Positions 1 to 8,144 of a stretch of 64,000 bases of DNA are shown piece after piece. A model generated the notes under the pieces. That model did not search any database. It saw nothing but the letters and a program-made list of their open reading frames with translations, and was not told the DNA's origin. The translations under genes were made by a program, and so were the position numbers. Each line of letters begins with the position of its first letter. Position 1 is the stretch's first letter. Source of the stretch: DASUAS01 sp963750045 (lineage in GTDB: Bacteria; Actinomycetota; Acidimicrobiia; IMCC26256; DASPTH01); NCBI GenBank assembly GCA_963750045.1, contig CAVVPD010000006.1, forward strand, positions 1 to 64,000, read 5' to 3'.

Positions 1-83
1 AGGGTCACGGTGGTGACCTGGCCGTCGCGTTCGACGTGCACGTTGGGGTGATGGTTCACCGGTTGCGGTGAGGATCCGTCCAT
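1..83 (-). CDS. Enoyl-CoA hydratase/isomerase family protein (N-terminal part, runs off the window)
   Basis: Only the first 27 codons are inside the window. Reading leftwards from ATG at 83 gives MDGSSPQPVNHHPNVHVERD followed by GQVTTVT. The pattern of a short polar leader, then V-x-R-x-G-x-V-x-x-V-T, is the usual beginning of crotonase-fold enoyl-CoA hydratases. The catalytic core lies outside the window, so the exact reaction cannot be judged. Identification rests on a short N-terminal match only. Confidence 0.6.
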   Translation of the reverse strand, partial: MDGSSPQPVNHHPNVHVERDGQVTTVT

Positions 84-101
84 CTGCAAGACCTCCGTGG
101 G

Positions 102-309
102 TCAGAGCGATTGTTCGAGCAGCTTGCGGACGTCGGGGTAGCGCTTGGTCGCCGCGCCCCCCTCGACCAGGTGCTGGGAACCGAGACGAAGCGGCGGTGG
201 CGGTCTGGGCCTCGGTGCCGTTCACGTCGGCGATCCACGCGACCGACACGGGGTCCAGATCGTCGTCGACGTTGGCCGGGTCGGTCACGGAGGCACTATA
301 GATGTACAT
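102..309 (-). CDS. Small uncharacterised protein, apparently frameshifted
   Basis: ATG at 309 opens a frame beginning MYIYSASVTDPANVDDDLDP and continuing through VAWIADVNGTEAQT. It stays open past that point without its natural end. A second frame supplies a convincing C-terminus, QHLVEGGAATKRYPDVRKLL followed by EQSL and a TGA stop at 104-102. The two halves probably form one protein of about 68 residues with a one-base error near 170-200. I do not recognise the family. It is divergent from the phosphotransferase at 338, with only 28 bp between the starts, so the two may share a control region. Confidence 0.4.
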
Positions 310-313
310 GTTT
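299..313. promoter_or_regulatory. TAGATGT-containing element before the first phosphotransferase
   Basis: TAGATGTACATGTTT lies between the divergent small gene and the phosphotransferase at 338 and contains the 8-bp palindrome ATGTACAT (302-309). The TAGATGT heptamer recurs in front of the other two phosphotransferase genes of the window (21211-21217 and 42282-42288). A shared operator or promoter element is an inference. Confidence 0.35.
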
Positions 314-337
314 CTGGCGGGCGAGGGAGGATCGGGC

Positions 338-1428
338 ATGACCGAGGCCGTGCTGCGCTCCTCCAGCGACGTCTCCGTCGAGTTCCTCACCGAGGTGCTC
401 CGCGACCCGCGGGTGGATCGGGGACGCGACGGTCGTCGCCGCGCCGGCCGAGCGCGTCGGCGCCGGGCTGATGGGCGTGTGCGCCCGCTACCACCTCGAG
501 CTGGACCGCGACGTGCCGGGCGCGCCGGCGAGCGTGATCGGCAAGTTCGCGGCCGAGGATTCGACGGCGCGGGATTTCATGGCGTCGAGTGGCTACCGGA
601 ACGAGCTGTGCTTCTACCGGCACTTCGCGTCGCGCCTGCCGGTGCGCCGCGCCACGCAGCGCCTACGCGACCATCGACGGCGACGGGTGGTTCACCCTGA
701 TCCTCGAGGACTGCGCGCCTCTGGAGGCGGGCGACCAGCTGCGCGGCTGCACCGTTGCCCAGGTGGAGACCGCGGTCGGCGAGCTCGTGGGTCTGCACGC
801 GCCGTTCTGGGACGCGCCCGAGCTCGAGACGCATGCGTGCTTCGGCGATCGCGAGGGCTTCGCCCCCGAGCTGTCGTGCTCGGGTTGCAGGCCGTGGTCC
901 CCGGGTTCCTCGAGCGCTACGGCGCGGCGATGGCCTCCGACGAGGTGGCGTTCTACGAACGGCTCGGGTCCGGGACGGCCAACTGGTTCGCGGCCCGACC
1001 GGCGCCGCGGACGCTGGTGCACAGCGACTTCCGGCCCGACAACCTCCTGTTCTCGCGCGACGACGACGCGCCCGCGGTCGCGGTGGTCGACTGGCAGGGC
1101 TTCACGCCGGCAACGGGATGTCGGACGTGTCGTTCTTGATCGGGAACTCGCTCAGCTCCGAGGTCCGGCGCGCGCACGAGGAGCGACTCGTGCGCGGCTA
1201 CCACGACGTGCTCGTCGGCGCCGGCGTGTCGTCGTACTCGTTCGACGAGTGCTGGGACGAGTACGCGGCGCTCGTTGCTGTCGGCGCTGCTCACGACGAT
1301 TTTCGGCGCGATGTACGGCGCCCGTACCGATCGCGGTGACCGCATGTTCGAGCTCATGGGCGCGCGCCACGCCGTGCCAGATCCTCGATCTCGGCGCGGA
1401 CCGGTTCCTCGACGCGTGGCACACCTAA
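338..1428 (+). CDS. Aminoglycoside-phosphotransferase-family kinase-like protein, multiply frameshifted
   Basis: Segments in changing frames together make one protein of the APH/choline-kinase fold that often accompanies acyl-CoA dehydrogenases (ACAD10-like). The N-terminus is MTEAVLRSSSDVSVEFLTEV. A nucleotide-lobe segment contains VIGKFAAEDSTARDFMA. The catalytic loop reads TLVHSDFRPDNLLF (Brenner HxDxxxxN) and is followed by AVVDWQGFTP, the metal-binding Asp. The last piece, QILDLGADRFLDAWHT, ends at TAA 1426-1428. At least six frame changes are needed (about 425, 655, 885, 1110, 1275 and 1375). No nonsense codon interrupts the conserved blocks, and key residues are intact, so sequencing error is as likely as decay. 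Its stop overlaps that of the convergent TetR gene (CTAA). Confidence 0.7.
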
Positions 1429-2045
1429 CCTGCCGCGGGCGGTGCGCTGCTCCGGATCGCGCCGACGAGGAGATCCATCGCCCAGGTGATCGCGCGCGTC
1501 GCGTCGTCCGCAGACAGGCCCCAGTTGACGACGAGGCGCTCGAACGAGGGCACGTTCCAGAGCACGTCGAGCAACGCGGCGACCATGTCACGTTGACCGT
1601 CCGTCCAGTCCGGCGTCGACGCGATCACCGCGTCGCGGAGCGCGTCGCGGCGCAATTGGTCCTCGGCCGCGAACGTCGGGTCGTCCATGACCGTCGGCGC
1701 GACCGCGAACGAGGAGAGCGACGAGAAGACGAGCGCGGTGACCGCGCCGAGATCGTCGAGGCGGAGCCCCTCGTACGAGACGCCGGCCTCCTCCTCGAGC
1801 CGGCGCATGACCGCGTCGCGCAGCTCGCGTTCGGTGGCGAAGTGCCGGTAGACCGTGCGCTCGCTGACGCCGGCGCGCGCGGCGACGGCCCGGAACGTGA
1901 GAGCGCGCCAGTCCCAGGTCGGCAGGTCGTGGGCGAGCGCGGACGCCCCGGTGAGGATGCGTTCGCGCGTCTTGGCCATCTGACGGCGGCGCACCGGGCT
2001 GTCGTACCCGCGGCGGGCGGAGGTCGTGGTTGACGCGTCGTCCAT
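1425..2045 (-). CDS. TetR/AcrR family transcriptional regulator
   Basis: A 206-residue protein if started at ATG 2045. ATG 1979 (MAKTRERILTGASALAHD) is a credible alternative that fits the family start. The N-terminal helix-turn-helix includes LTFRAVAARAGVSERTVYRH, a standard TetR recognition helix, followed by FATERELRDAVMRRL. The C-terminal ligand domain is variable, so the effector cannot be read from sequence. It is divergent from the sulfotransferase gene, with about 50 bp between starts that include ATGTCAGG at 2050-2057, and probably regulates itself and that gene. Its TAG stop overlaps the stop of the phosphotransferase by 4 bp. Confidence 0.85.
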   Translation of the reverse strand: MDDASTTTSARRGYDSPVRRRQMAKTRERILTGASALAHDLPTWDWRALTFRAVAARAGVSERTVYRHFATERELRDAVMRRLEEEAGVSYEGLRLDDLGAVTALVFSSLSSFAVAPTVMDDPTFAAEDQLRRDALRDAVIASTPDWTDGQRDMVAALLDVLWNVPSFERLVVNWGLSADDATRAITWAMDLLVGAIRSSAPPAAG

Positions 2046-2097
2046 ATTGATGTCAGGGTACTGCCGCGGTTTCGGAGCACGCGTTCCCGGGGGGACC

Positions 2098-3246
2098 ATG
2101 GCCGAGCACGACGACCTGATGCGCGAGGCGCGGGCCCAGACCGGGCTCGACGACTTCGGCGACGACTCGTTCCGGGAAGGGCTCGAGCGGCTCGTCCACA
2201 GCCTGCAGCACGAGGCGAAGCTCAACGCCATGGGCCAGGAGGCGATGCGGGGGCGTGTGCTCGGCCTGCTCACCCAACGCCTCCAGATCGAGGACTGGTA
2301 CCGGCGTCACCCCGAGATCGCGGACGAACCGATCGAGTCGCCGCTGATCGGACTCGGGTTGCCGCGCACCGGCTCGACCGCGCTGTCGTTCCTCCTCGCC
2401 GAGGACCCCGGGACGCGCTCGCTGCGCATGTGGGAGTCGAACGCGCCGGCGCCGCCGCCGTCGACGGTCGAGCCGCCCGACCCGCGCATCGCGGTTGCCG
2501 AGATGCAGGGGGAGCAGCAGAAGCTCTACTCGCCCCGCAGCGCCGCGCTCGTGCCGTCCACCGCGACCGGTCCGATGGAGTGCCAGGAGCTGATGGCGCT
2601 CGACTTCAAGTCGCAGATCTTCCTGGCGTACGCGTACCTCCCGTCGTACTCGGACTGGTTCCTCTACGACGCCGACCTCACGACGACGTACCAGTACGAA
2701 CGGCGCACGCTGCAGATGCTCCAGTGGGGATCACCGGCGAAGCCGTGGCGGTTGAAGTGCCCGACCCACCTCCTGTTCCTCGACCACCTCGACCGGTCGT
2801 TCCCCGATGCGAGGTTCGTGATGACGCACCGGGACCCGGCTGACGTCATCGTCTCCGTCGCTGACGTGTACCTCGAGATCGGCGGCATGTTCAGCGAGGA
2901 GATCGACCTCCACTACCTGGGCGCGCTCAACCTCGAGCACTGGTCGATCGGCATGGAGCGCGCGCTCGCGTTCCGCGATCGTGGCAACGACCACCGGTTC
3001 TACGACATCGACTTCCGCACCATGCAGACCGACCCGATCGGGGAGGTCACCAAGCTCTACGCGTGGTTGGGCGAACCGGTCACGCGGGAGTTCGAGGCCG
3101 GCATGGCGCAGTGGTGGCAGGAGTTCGCCGCCAACCGCGTGCAGAACGTGCACCCCGATCCGGCGACGTTCGGGCTCGTGCTCGACGACGTTCGCCCCAA
3201 GTTCGCCGACTACACCGCGCGCATGGCGCAGTGGACGGCGCGCTGA
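2098..3246 (+). CDS. Sulfotransferase family protein
   Basis: A 382-residue cytoplasmic protein. ATG 2098 (MAEHDDLMREARAQTG) follows the purine-rich CCCGGGGGGACC, so it is preferred to an upstream ATG. The PAPS-binding 5'-phosphosulfate loop LIGLGLPRTGSTALSFLLAE is at about residues 83-102. A later block, DARFVMTHRDPADVIVSV, matches the 3'-phosphate-binding region (TxRDPxD) of the family. The family transfers sulfo groups to hydroxylated small molecules. Relatives are frequent in actinobacterial lipid and steroid gene neighbourhoods, but the acceptor is unknown here. It stands alone, divergent from TetR and convergent with the gene at 3310. Confidence 0.85.
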   Translation: MAEHDDLMREARAQTGLDDFGDDSFREGLERLVHSLQHEAKLNAMGQEAMRGRVLGLLTQRLQIEDWYRRHPEIADEPIESPLIGLGLPRTGSTALSFLLAEDPGTRSLRMWESNAPAPPPSTVEPPDPRIAVAEMQGEQQKLYSPRSAALVPSTATGPMECQELMALDFKSQIFLAYAYLPSYSDWFLYDADLTTTYQYERRTLQMLQWGSPAKPWRLKCPTHLLFLDHLDRSFPDARFVMTHRDPADVIVSVADVYLEIGGMFSEEIDLHYLGALNLEHWSIGMERALAFRDRGNDHRFYDIDFRTMQTDPIGEVTKLYAWLGEPVTREFEAGMAQWWQEFAANRVQNVHPDPATFGLVLDDVRPKFADYTARMAQWTAR

Positions 3247-3309
3247 GCGACGCGGGCATGATCGCTCGAGAGCTTCGGCGAGCGCGGGGCATGGCCTTCC
3301 GGTCGCTGG

Positions 3310-4365
3310 TCAGTCGACGCTCGAGCTCGCCGAGGAACGCTCGAGCATGCCGGTCGCGGACTCGTCGCCCCACGTGTACCGGACCACGGCCTGCTGGAGC
3401 CGGAAGTCGCCGACCATGCCGGACGCGCCGGCTGCTGCGTTCATCACGTGGAACGTCGACAGCGCGGTCTCGCCCTGGATGGTCTCGGTCCGGCCGTCCT
3501 CGGTCTCGAGGGTGACCGACACGTCCTGGCCCTTGGCGGCCAGCGTCTGCAACCATGGCGCGTCGACGACGCGTGCCGGGATCAGCGCACCGTCGCCCTC
3601 GAAGAGGAACCCCTCGTTGAAGGTCGCCTTGCCGTCGTCGCGCGGGGGATAGACGCAGAGCCCGAACGCGCGCCCGCTGGGGAAGACGGTCGACTGCCAG
3701 ACGTGACCACGGAACGCGGCGAGGCGCCGGACACCGGCGCGGCGGATCCGCAGCCCCGCGCCGTCGAGCACGAACTCCTCGTCACCGACGCGCAGGTTCC
3801 CGGTCGTGCGGAAGAGCTGCTCGAAGCGTGGGCCGCCCATCAGCGCGCCCTCCTCCTGGTTCGCGAGCACGTACCCCGCCTCCTCGAGGAGGGTGCCGCT
3901 CTCCCATGGCGGCACCGCCGAGCGGATGTCCCAGTCCATCTCGACGGGGACCTTCGCGCCGGTGCTCTGCCCGGCCTGCCACCCCTCCATCTGCGCGGCG
4001 GTCGTGGTCTCCGTCGCCATGCCGTCGATCCGGGCACGCCAGTGCAAGAAGGGCTCGACCAGCTCGAACGAAAGCGGGCCGGCGCCGAGGATGCGCGGCT
4101 TGCCGTCGGCCCCGCGCGCGTCGTGCACCTTGCCGGGGCCGAAGATGTTGAAGACCCGACCGTCGGCCAACGCGAGGTTGACCTGCACGTCGTGGGTCTC
4201 CCACTGGTCGGCGACCGCCTCCACGCCGATGCGGGGCATCCCGAAGTCGGTGGTCTTGTCCCAGACCCAGGTGTTGACCGACTCGCGCATCTCCGGGTCG
4301 TCCGGTTGCTCCGCGAACACGTATTCGCGCGCTTCGTCCAGGCCGCCGGTCAGATCGATCGCCAT
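3310..4365 (-). CDS. DUF7064/DUF7065-type beta-barrel protein, function unknown
   Basis: A 351-residue soluble protein from ATG 4365 (MAIDLTGGLDEAREYVFAEQ). Alternating hydrophobic strands such as LRIRRAGVRRLAAFRGHVWQ and RAFGLCVYPPRDDGKATFNE fit the CrtC/AttH lipocalin-like double-barrel proteins seen in actinobacterial steroid and lipid regions. No catalytic motif is recognised. A distant relative with the same general architecture is encoded at 22248-23201. The gene is single, followed by the convergent sulfotransferase and preceded by the tandem-repeat spacer at 4451-4550. The family assignment is from memory of the fold pattern and is moderate. Confidence 0.6.
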   Translation of the reverse strand: MAIDLTGGLDEAREYVFAEQPDDPEMRESVNTWVWDKTTDFGMPRIGVEAVADQWETHDVQVNLALADGRVFNIFGPGKVHDARGADGKPRILGAGPLSFELVEPFLHWRARIDGMATETTTAAQMEGWQAGQSTGAKVPVEMDWDIRSAVPPWESGTLLEEAGYVLANQEEGALMGGPRFEQLFRTTGNLRVGDEEFVLDGAGLRIRRAGVRRLAAFRGHVWQSTVFPSGRAFGLCVYPPRDDGKATFNEGFLFEGDGALIPARVVDAPWLQTLAAKGQDVSVTLETEDGRTETIQGETALSTFHVMNAAAGASGMVGDFRLQQAVVRYTWGDESATGMLERSSASSSVD

Positions 4366-4450
4366 CTCAGTGCTCCCCGGGTCGCCATATTTCGTGGCAG
4401 CACAATGTCACGAATATGCGCGGGCCGTCACACGCGCTCGCCGCCCCACG

Positions 4451-4550
4451 CATGGAGCCTCGCCGCCTCGCCACCACGCATGGAGCCTCGCCACCCACGC
4501 ATGGAGCCTCGCCACCCACGCATGGAGCCTCGCCACCCACGCATGGAGCC
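4451..4550. repeat. Tandem repeat, 21-bp unit, in an intergenic spacer
   Basis: Three identical 21-bp units (4479-4499, 4500-4520, 4521-4541), each starting CATGGAGCCTCGCCACC, are preceded by a diverged 28-bp copy (4451-4478) and followed by a 9-bp partial copy (4542-4550). The array fills most of the spacer between the divergent-facing ends of the genes at 3310-4365 and 4556-5344. The period is a multiple of three and could encode a HGASPPT heptapeptide on the plus strand, but no start, ribosome site or family supports translation. It looks like a replication-slippage repeat. Confidence 0.85.
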
Positions 4551-4555
4551 GGCCC

Positions 4556-5344
4556 TCACTGGAAGAGCTGGCCCGCGTTCACGTCGAGGGTGGCGCCGGT
4601 GATGCCCGACGCGAGGTCGCTGGCGAGGAACAGCACTGCGTTCGCCACCTCGTCCTCCGTGGCGATCCGCCGCAACGCCATCTCGTGCACGTGACCGGCC
4701 AGCTGTTCCTCGAAGCTCACCCCGTTGGCGGCGGCGCTGGTCTCGATCCACCACCGCACGCCCTCACCCCAGATCGCGCCCGGGGCCACCGCGTTCACCC
4801 GGATCCCGTAGGGCCCGAGCTCGTCGGCGAGCGCCCACCCGAGCCGGTGCATGGCCGCCTTCCCCGCGGCGTAGTCGCTGCGGCCGCCGTGGGCGAGCCG
4901 GCCGGTCATCGAAGTGACGTTCACGATCGAACCGCGGCCGGCCTCGATCATGAACGGCGCCACGAACCGGCAGGTGAGGAGCGTGCCGTAGGCGCCGGCG
5001 TCGACACTGCGGCGCCAAGCGTCGAGCGCGTCGTCGTCCATGTCGACGACGACGCCGCCCGGCGCAGGCGGGAACGCCGCGTTGACGAGCACGTCGATAC
5101 GACCGAAGTCGTCGTGGGCGCGCTCGGCCAGTGCACGCACCTGCTCGCGGTCGGAGACGTCGGTGGCGACCGCGAGCGCCCGCCGGCCGCGGCTCCGCAC
5201 GTCGTCGGCGATCTCCTCGAGCTTCGACTGCGTGCGGGCCGCGACGACGACGTCAGCACCATCGATCGCACACCGGCGCGCCAGCGTCGCGCCGAGCCCC
5301 GGTCCCGCACCCACGATCATCACCACGAGTCCGTCGACGAACAT
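4556..5344 (-). CDS. Short-chain dehydrogenase/reductase (SDR)
   Basis: A 262-residue classical SDR. The Rossmann loop VMIVGAGPGLGATLARR is at about residues 8-24. NAA (VLVNAAFPP) stands at the NNAG position. The catalytic Ser lies in VNVTSMTGRLAHG, and Tyr/Lys in DYAAGKAAMHRLG. The C-terminus GITGATLDVNAGQLF is typical of the family. It would oxidise or reduce a hydroxyl/keto group with NAD(P)H, and in this setting a hydroxyacyl-CoA or alicyclic alcohol is likely. It is the last gene of a minus-strand operon and starts 3 bp after the acyl-CoA ligase stop. Confidence 0.88.
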   Translation of the reverse strand: MFVDGLVVMIVGAGPGLGATLARRCAIDGADVVVAARTQSKLEEIADDVRSRGRRALAVATDVSDREQVRALAERAHDDFGRIDVLVNAAFPPAPGGVVVDMDDDALDAWRRSVDAGAYGTLLTCRFVAPFMIEAGRGSIVNVTSMTGRLAHGGRSDYAAGKAAMHRLGWALADELGPYGIRVNAVAPGAIWGEGVRWWIETSAAANGVSFEEQLAGHVHEMALRRIATEDEVANAVLFLASDLASGITGATLDVNAGQLFQ

Positions 5345-5346
5345 CT

Positions 5347-6984
5347 TCAGGGCACCTCTACCGCCGCGACCGCCTCGTGGCCGGCCCAGCGATAATCAGC
5401 TTTGCCGCTGAGGTGGCGCTTGATCACGTCGACGAAGACGAAGGCGCGCGGTGCCTTGTATCGAGCGAGCCGGCCGCCGCACCAGTCGCGGAGGTCGGCC
5501 CCGGTCGCGGTCGCGTTGTCATCGAGCTGCACGATCGCCACGACCTCCTGGCCGAACCGTCCGTGGGGACGGCCGGTGACGAGCGCGTCGACGACGGCGT
5601 CGTGCTGCTTCAGGACGTCTTCGACCTCCTCGACGAAGACCTTCTCGCCGCCGGTGTTCACGACGAGTGAGTCCCGCCCGAGCAGCAGCACCTGACCGTC
5701 GGCGGTGTAGCGCGCCCGGTCGCCCGGGACCGCCAACCGCACGCTCTCGACGACCGGGTAGGTCGCGCGCGTGGCAGCTTCGTCGTCGAGGTAGCCGAGG
5801 GGCACGTGGCCACTCTGGGCCATCCACCCGATGTCGTCCTCGGCCGGATCCAGGAAGCGGCGCCGGTCGGCGTCGAGGATGCGGGCGGACGCCCCGAGCG
5901 TGAACGGCTGCGCGCCGTCGGTGTCCTTGGCGGCGACGCCGGAGGCCATCACCCCGATCTCCGAGGCGCCGTAGCCGTCGCGGACCATGATGTGCGGCAG
6001 CTCCTCCATCAGCCCGACCTTGAGCGCCTGGCTGGTGGGCGCGCCCCCGGTGCCGATGACCGCGAGCGCGGACAGGTCGTAGTCGTGCTGCTGTAGCTCC
6101 TCGACGAGGGGCCGCGCGTACGCGTCGCCGACGATGGTCATCATGTTCACGCGCTCGCGCGCCGCGGTACCCAGGATCGTCGCGGGATCGAAGCGGGCAC
6201 GGTCGTCGTGGAAGACGACGGTCGCGCCCATGTTGGAAGCGAGGAACGCCGTCCACTGCGCGGCCACGTGCATCAGCGGCGACGTCGGGAACCAGCGGCC
6301 GGCGCCGGCCTCTGCACGGGCGCGCAGGCCGTCGGCGTCGAGGGCCGGGTCGCCGCCCAGGGCCGCGACGAAGAGGTCGCCCTGGCGCCAGAGCACGGCC
6401 TTCGGGCGACCGGTCGTGCCGCCGGTGCACGCGATGTGGAGGTCGTCGGCCGACGTGTCGAGGCCGGGATCGGTGTGCGCCGGGTCGCCCATGATCGACT
6501 CGTAGGCGATCGATCCGGGCAGCGACGGAGTGGTCGAGCCGTCGTCGATCTCGACGAGCAGGTCGAGGTCGCCGATGACGTCGCGCAGCTTCGGGCCCAG
6601 CGCGCGTTCGTAGACCGCGCCGCGGGCACCGAGCATGCGAAGGAGGTCGGCGATCTCCTGTTCGGTGTACTGGTAGTTGACGTTGCACGGCACCGTGCGC
6701 GCCTTCCAGCAGCCGAGGATCGTCTCGAAGTGTTCCGGGCAGTTGTGCGCCAGCACCGCGATTCGGTCCTGCCCGCACTCCCACGGGTGCAGGTCGGCGC
6801 GCTCGCGGTGCGCGCCGAATCCATGCGCGTGCAGGTAGCCGGCCCACGCGCCCGAGCGCGGACGGACCTCGCCGTAGGTGCGACGCACGTCGCCCCACAC
6901 GAGCAGCTCGCGGTCGGGCACTGCCGCGCTCACGATGTCGTGGACATCGGCGAGCGACCACTCCCGCGGTGGCATGGACGTCAC
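5347..6984 (-). CDS. Acyl-CoA ligase (ANL superfamily, FadD-like)
   Basis: A 545-residue AMP-forming acid-CoA ligase. The phosphate-binding motif ACTGGTTGRPKAVLWRQGD is at about residues 185-203. A5-like residues are in VRDGYGASEIGVMASG. The domain-hinge region has VNTGGEKVFVEEVEDVLKQH, and the A10 lysine lies in IKRHLSGKADYRW near the C-terminus. It would activate a carboxylic acid to its CoA ester in the cytoplasm. The start at 6984 overlaps the end of the DapB-like gene by 4 bp, so the two are translationally coupled. The substrate cannot be read from the sequence, although the family commonly uses cyclic or branched acids. Confidence 0.88.
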   Translation of the reverse strand: MTSMPPREWSLADVHDIVSAAVPDRELLVWGDVRRTYGEVRPRSGAWAGYLHAHGFGAHRERADLHPWECGQDRIAVLAHNCPEHFETILGCWKARTVPCNVNYQYTEQEIADLLRMLGARGAVYERALGPKLRDVIGDLDLLVEIDDGSTTPSLPGSIAYESIMGDPAHTDPGLDTSADDLHIACTGGTTGRPKAVLWRQGDLFVAALGGDPALDADGLRARAEAGAGRWFPTSPLMHVAAQWTAFLASNMGATVVFHDDRARFDPATILGTAARERVNMMTIVGDAYARPLVEELQQHDYDLSALAVIGTGGAPTSQALKVGLMEELPHIMVRDGYGASEIGVMASGVAAKDTDGAQPFTLGASARILDADRRRFLDPAEDDIGWMAQSGHVPLGYLDDEAATRATYPVVESVRLAVPGDRARYTADGQVLLLGRDSLVVNTGGEKVFVEEVEDVLKQHDAVVDALVTGRPHGRFGQEVVAIVQLDDNATATGADLRDWCGGRLARYKAPRAFVFVDVIKRHLSGKADYRWAGHEAVAAVEVP

Positions 6985-8048
6985 AGCACCGCGTGGTTGG
7001 GGATGGTGAGCGGCAGGTCCAGGGAGCTGACGAGCCCAGCGGGCGCGCCGACGACGTAGGGCACCGCGTTCACGATCCGCATCGCGGTGGCGACCATCGC
7101 GCCCGTGGTCGCGCTGGCGGGGTCACCCACCGCCATCGAGCACTCGATGTCGGGATCGCCCTGGATCGAGATCACGTACGTGCCGTCACGGTCGCGGATC
7201 GGCCACTCGGGCGCGAGGTCCCGTGCCATGCGGTTGACGTGCTCGATCACGATGGTGTCGCGCCCGTTGACCACACCGATGGTCTGCGTGCGCAACGCGC
7301 CGCACGTGCCGGCCTCGATGGTGCCGCACGCGACCTCGAGCGTGCGATCGGTCGCGACCCGGTCGAACTCCTCGCGGATCCCGTCCAGCTCTATGCCGAG
7401 CGCGGCCGCCACCATGCTGATGCCCGGGCCCCACGCGCTGGTCTGCGCGCCGGGGAGCCCCAGCATCGCCTCGTAGTCGAGCGGCATCCCGAACCCCATC
7501 ACGTCGCGCATCATGAACTCCACCGGGTACGTGTCGTAGCAGGCGAGCTCGGAGGAGCGGATCGACGTGATGGTGTTCGACATCGTCGTGAGCACCAGGG
7601 GAAGCTGGTCGGCGGCGAAGCCGGGCTCGATGCCGGACGCGTAGAGCGACGCCCCACCGGTCGCGGCGGCCTCCTCCAGCTGGGTCCGCCAGGTCGCGTC
7701 GAACATCGGCGGGTACAGGAGCGTCCACGAGCTCACCGTGACCACGTTGACCCCGGCGGCGAGGAGCCGCTGGTAGTCGGGGACCGCGGCGGCGTCCTGT
7801 TCGGGGCCGCTCGCCGCGTAGATCACGCAGTCGATGCCCTCGGCCAGGATCGCGTCGACGTCGTCGGTCGCGATGACGCCGATGGGCCCGGCGCCGGCGA
7901 GCTCGCCCGCGTCGCGCCCCACCTTGTCGGGGCTGTGCACCCAGACCGCGACCAGCTCGAGATCGGGCCGGCGGTGCGCGGCGCGGATGGCGATGGAGCC
8001 GATCCAACCGGTGGACCACACGGCCACTCGTACTGGTGTCGTTCGCAT
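6981..8048 (-). CDS. Dihydrodipicolinate-reductase-like NAD(P)-binding protein
   Basis: A 355-residue protein from ATG 8048 (MRTTPVRVAVWSTGWIGSIA), with another in-frame ATG at 8075. The N-terminal Rossmann fold VAVWSTGWIGSIAIRAAHRR and PDLELVAVWVHSPDKVGRDA resemble the DapB N-terminal domain. The family includes 2,4-diaminopentanoate dehydrogenase-like proteins and many uncharacterised actinobacterial members beside acyl-CoA genes. The C-terminus MRIVNAVPYVVGAPAG is the usual closing helix. It sits directly before an acyl-CoA ligase with a 4-bp overlap. Its substrate is unknown. A shorter paralogue lies at 9414-10322. Confidence 0.75.
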   Translation of the reverse strand: MRTTPVRVAVWSTGWIGSIAIRAAHRRPDLELVAVWVHSPDKVGRDAGELAGAGPIGVIATDDVDAILAEGIDCVIYAASGPEQDAAAVPDYQRLLAAGVNVVTVSSWTLLYPPMFDATWRTQLEEAAATGGASLYASGIEPGFAADQLPLVLTTMSNTITSIRSSELACYDTYPVEFMMRDVMGFGMPLDYEAMLGLPGAQTSAWGPGISMVAAALGIELDGIREEFDRVATDRTLEVACGTIEAGTCGALRTQTIGVVNGRDTIVIEHVNRMARDLAPEWPIRDRDGTYVISIQGDPDIECSMAVGDPASATTGAMVATAMRIVNAVPYVVGAPAGLVSSLDLPLTIPNHAVL

Positions 8049-8076
8049 GCCGGGGCCTCCGTCGGTTCGGCGCAAA

Positions 8077-8084
8077 ATGTCAGA
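8077..8084 (+). promoter_or_regulatory. ATGTCAGA element upstream of the DapB-like gene
   Basis: ATGTCAGA in the 96-bp spacer before the gene starting at 8048. The same octamer occurs at 10402-10409 and 21169-21176 (opposite orientation), each time in a promoter spacer of catabolic genes. Its role as an operator or part of a promoter is inferred. Confidence 0.3.
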
Positions 8085-8144
8085 TGTATCGCGGAAGTGT
8101 CAAGGCGGCCCGCGGTCGTCTGCGGCGCCAAAGCTCTAGAGGTC

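Noticed and set aside
4451..4550. CRISPR-like array
   Set aside because: The units are directly adjacent without unique spacers, so it is a simple tandem repeat; no cas genes are present.
4416..4694. A protein with HGASPPT heptapeptide repeats
   Set aside because: No ribosome site or recognisable family, and it overlaps the SDR gene on the opposite strand; the repeat is better seen as non-coding.
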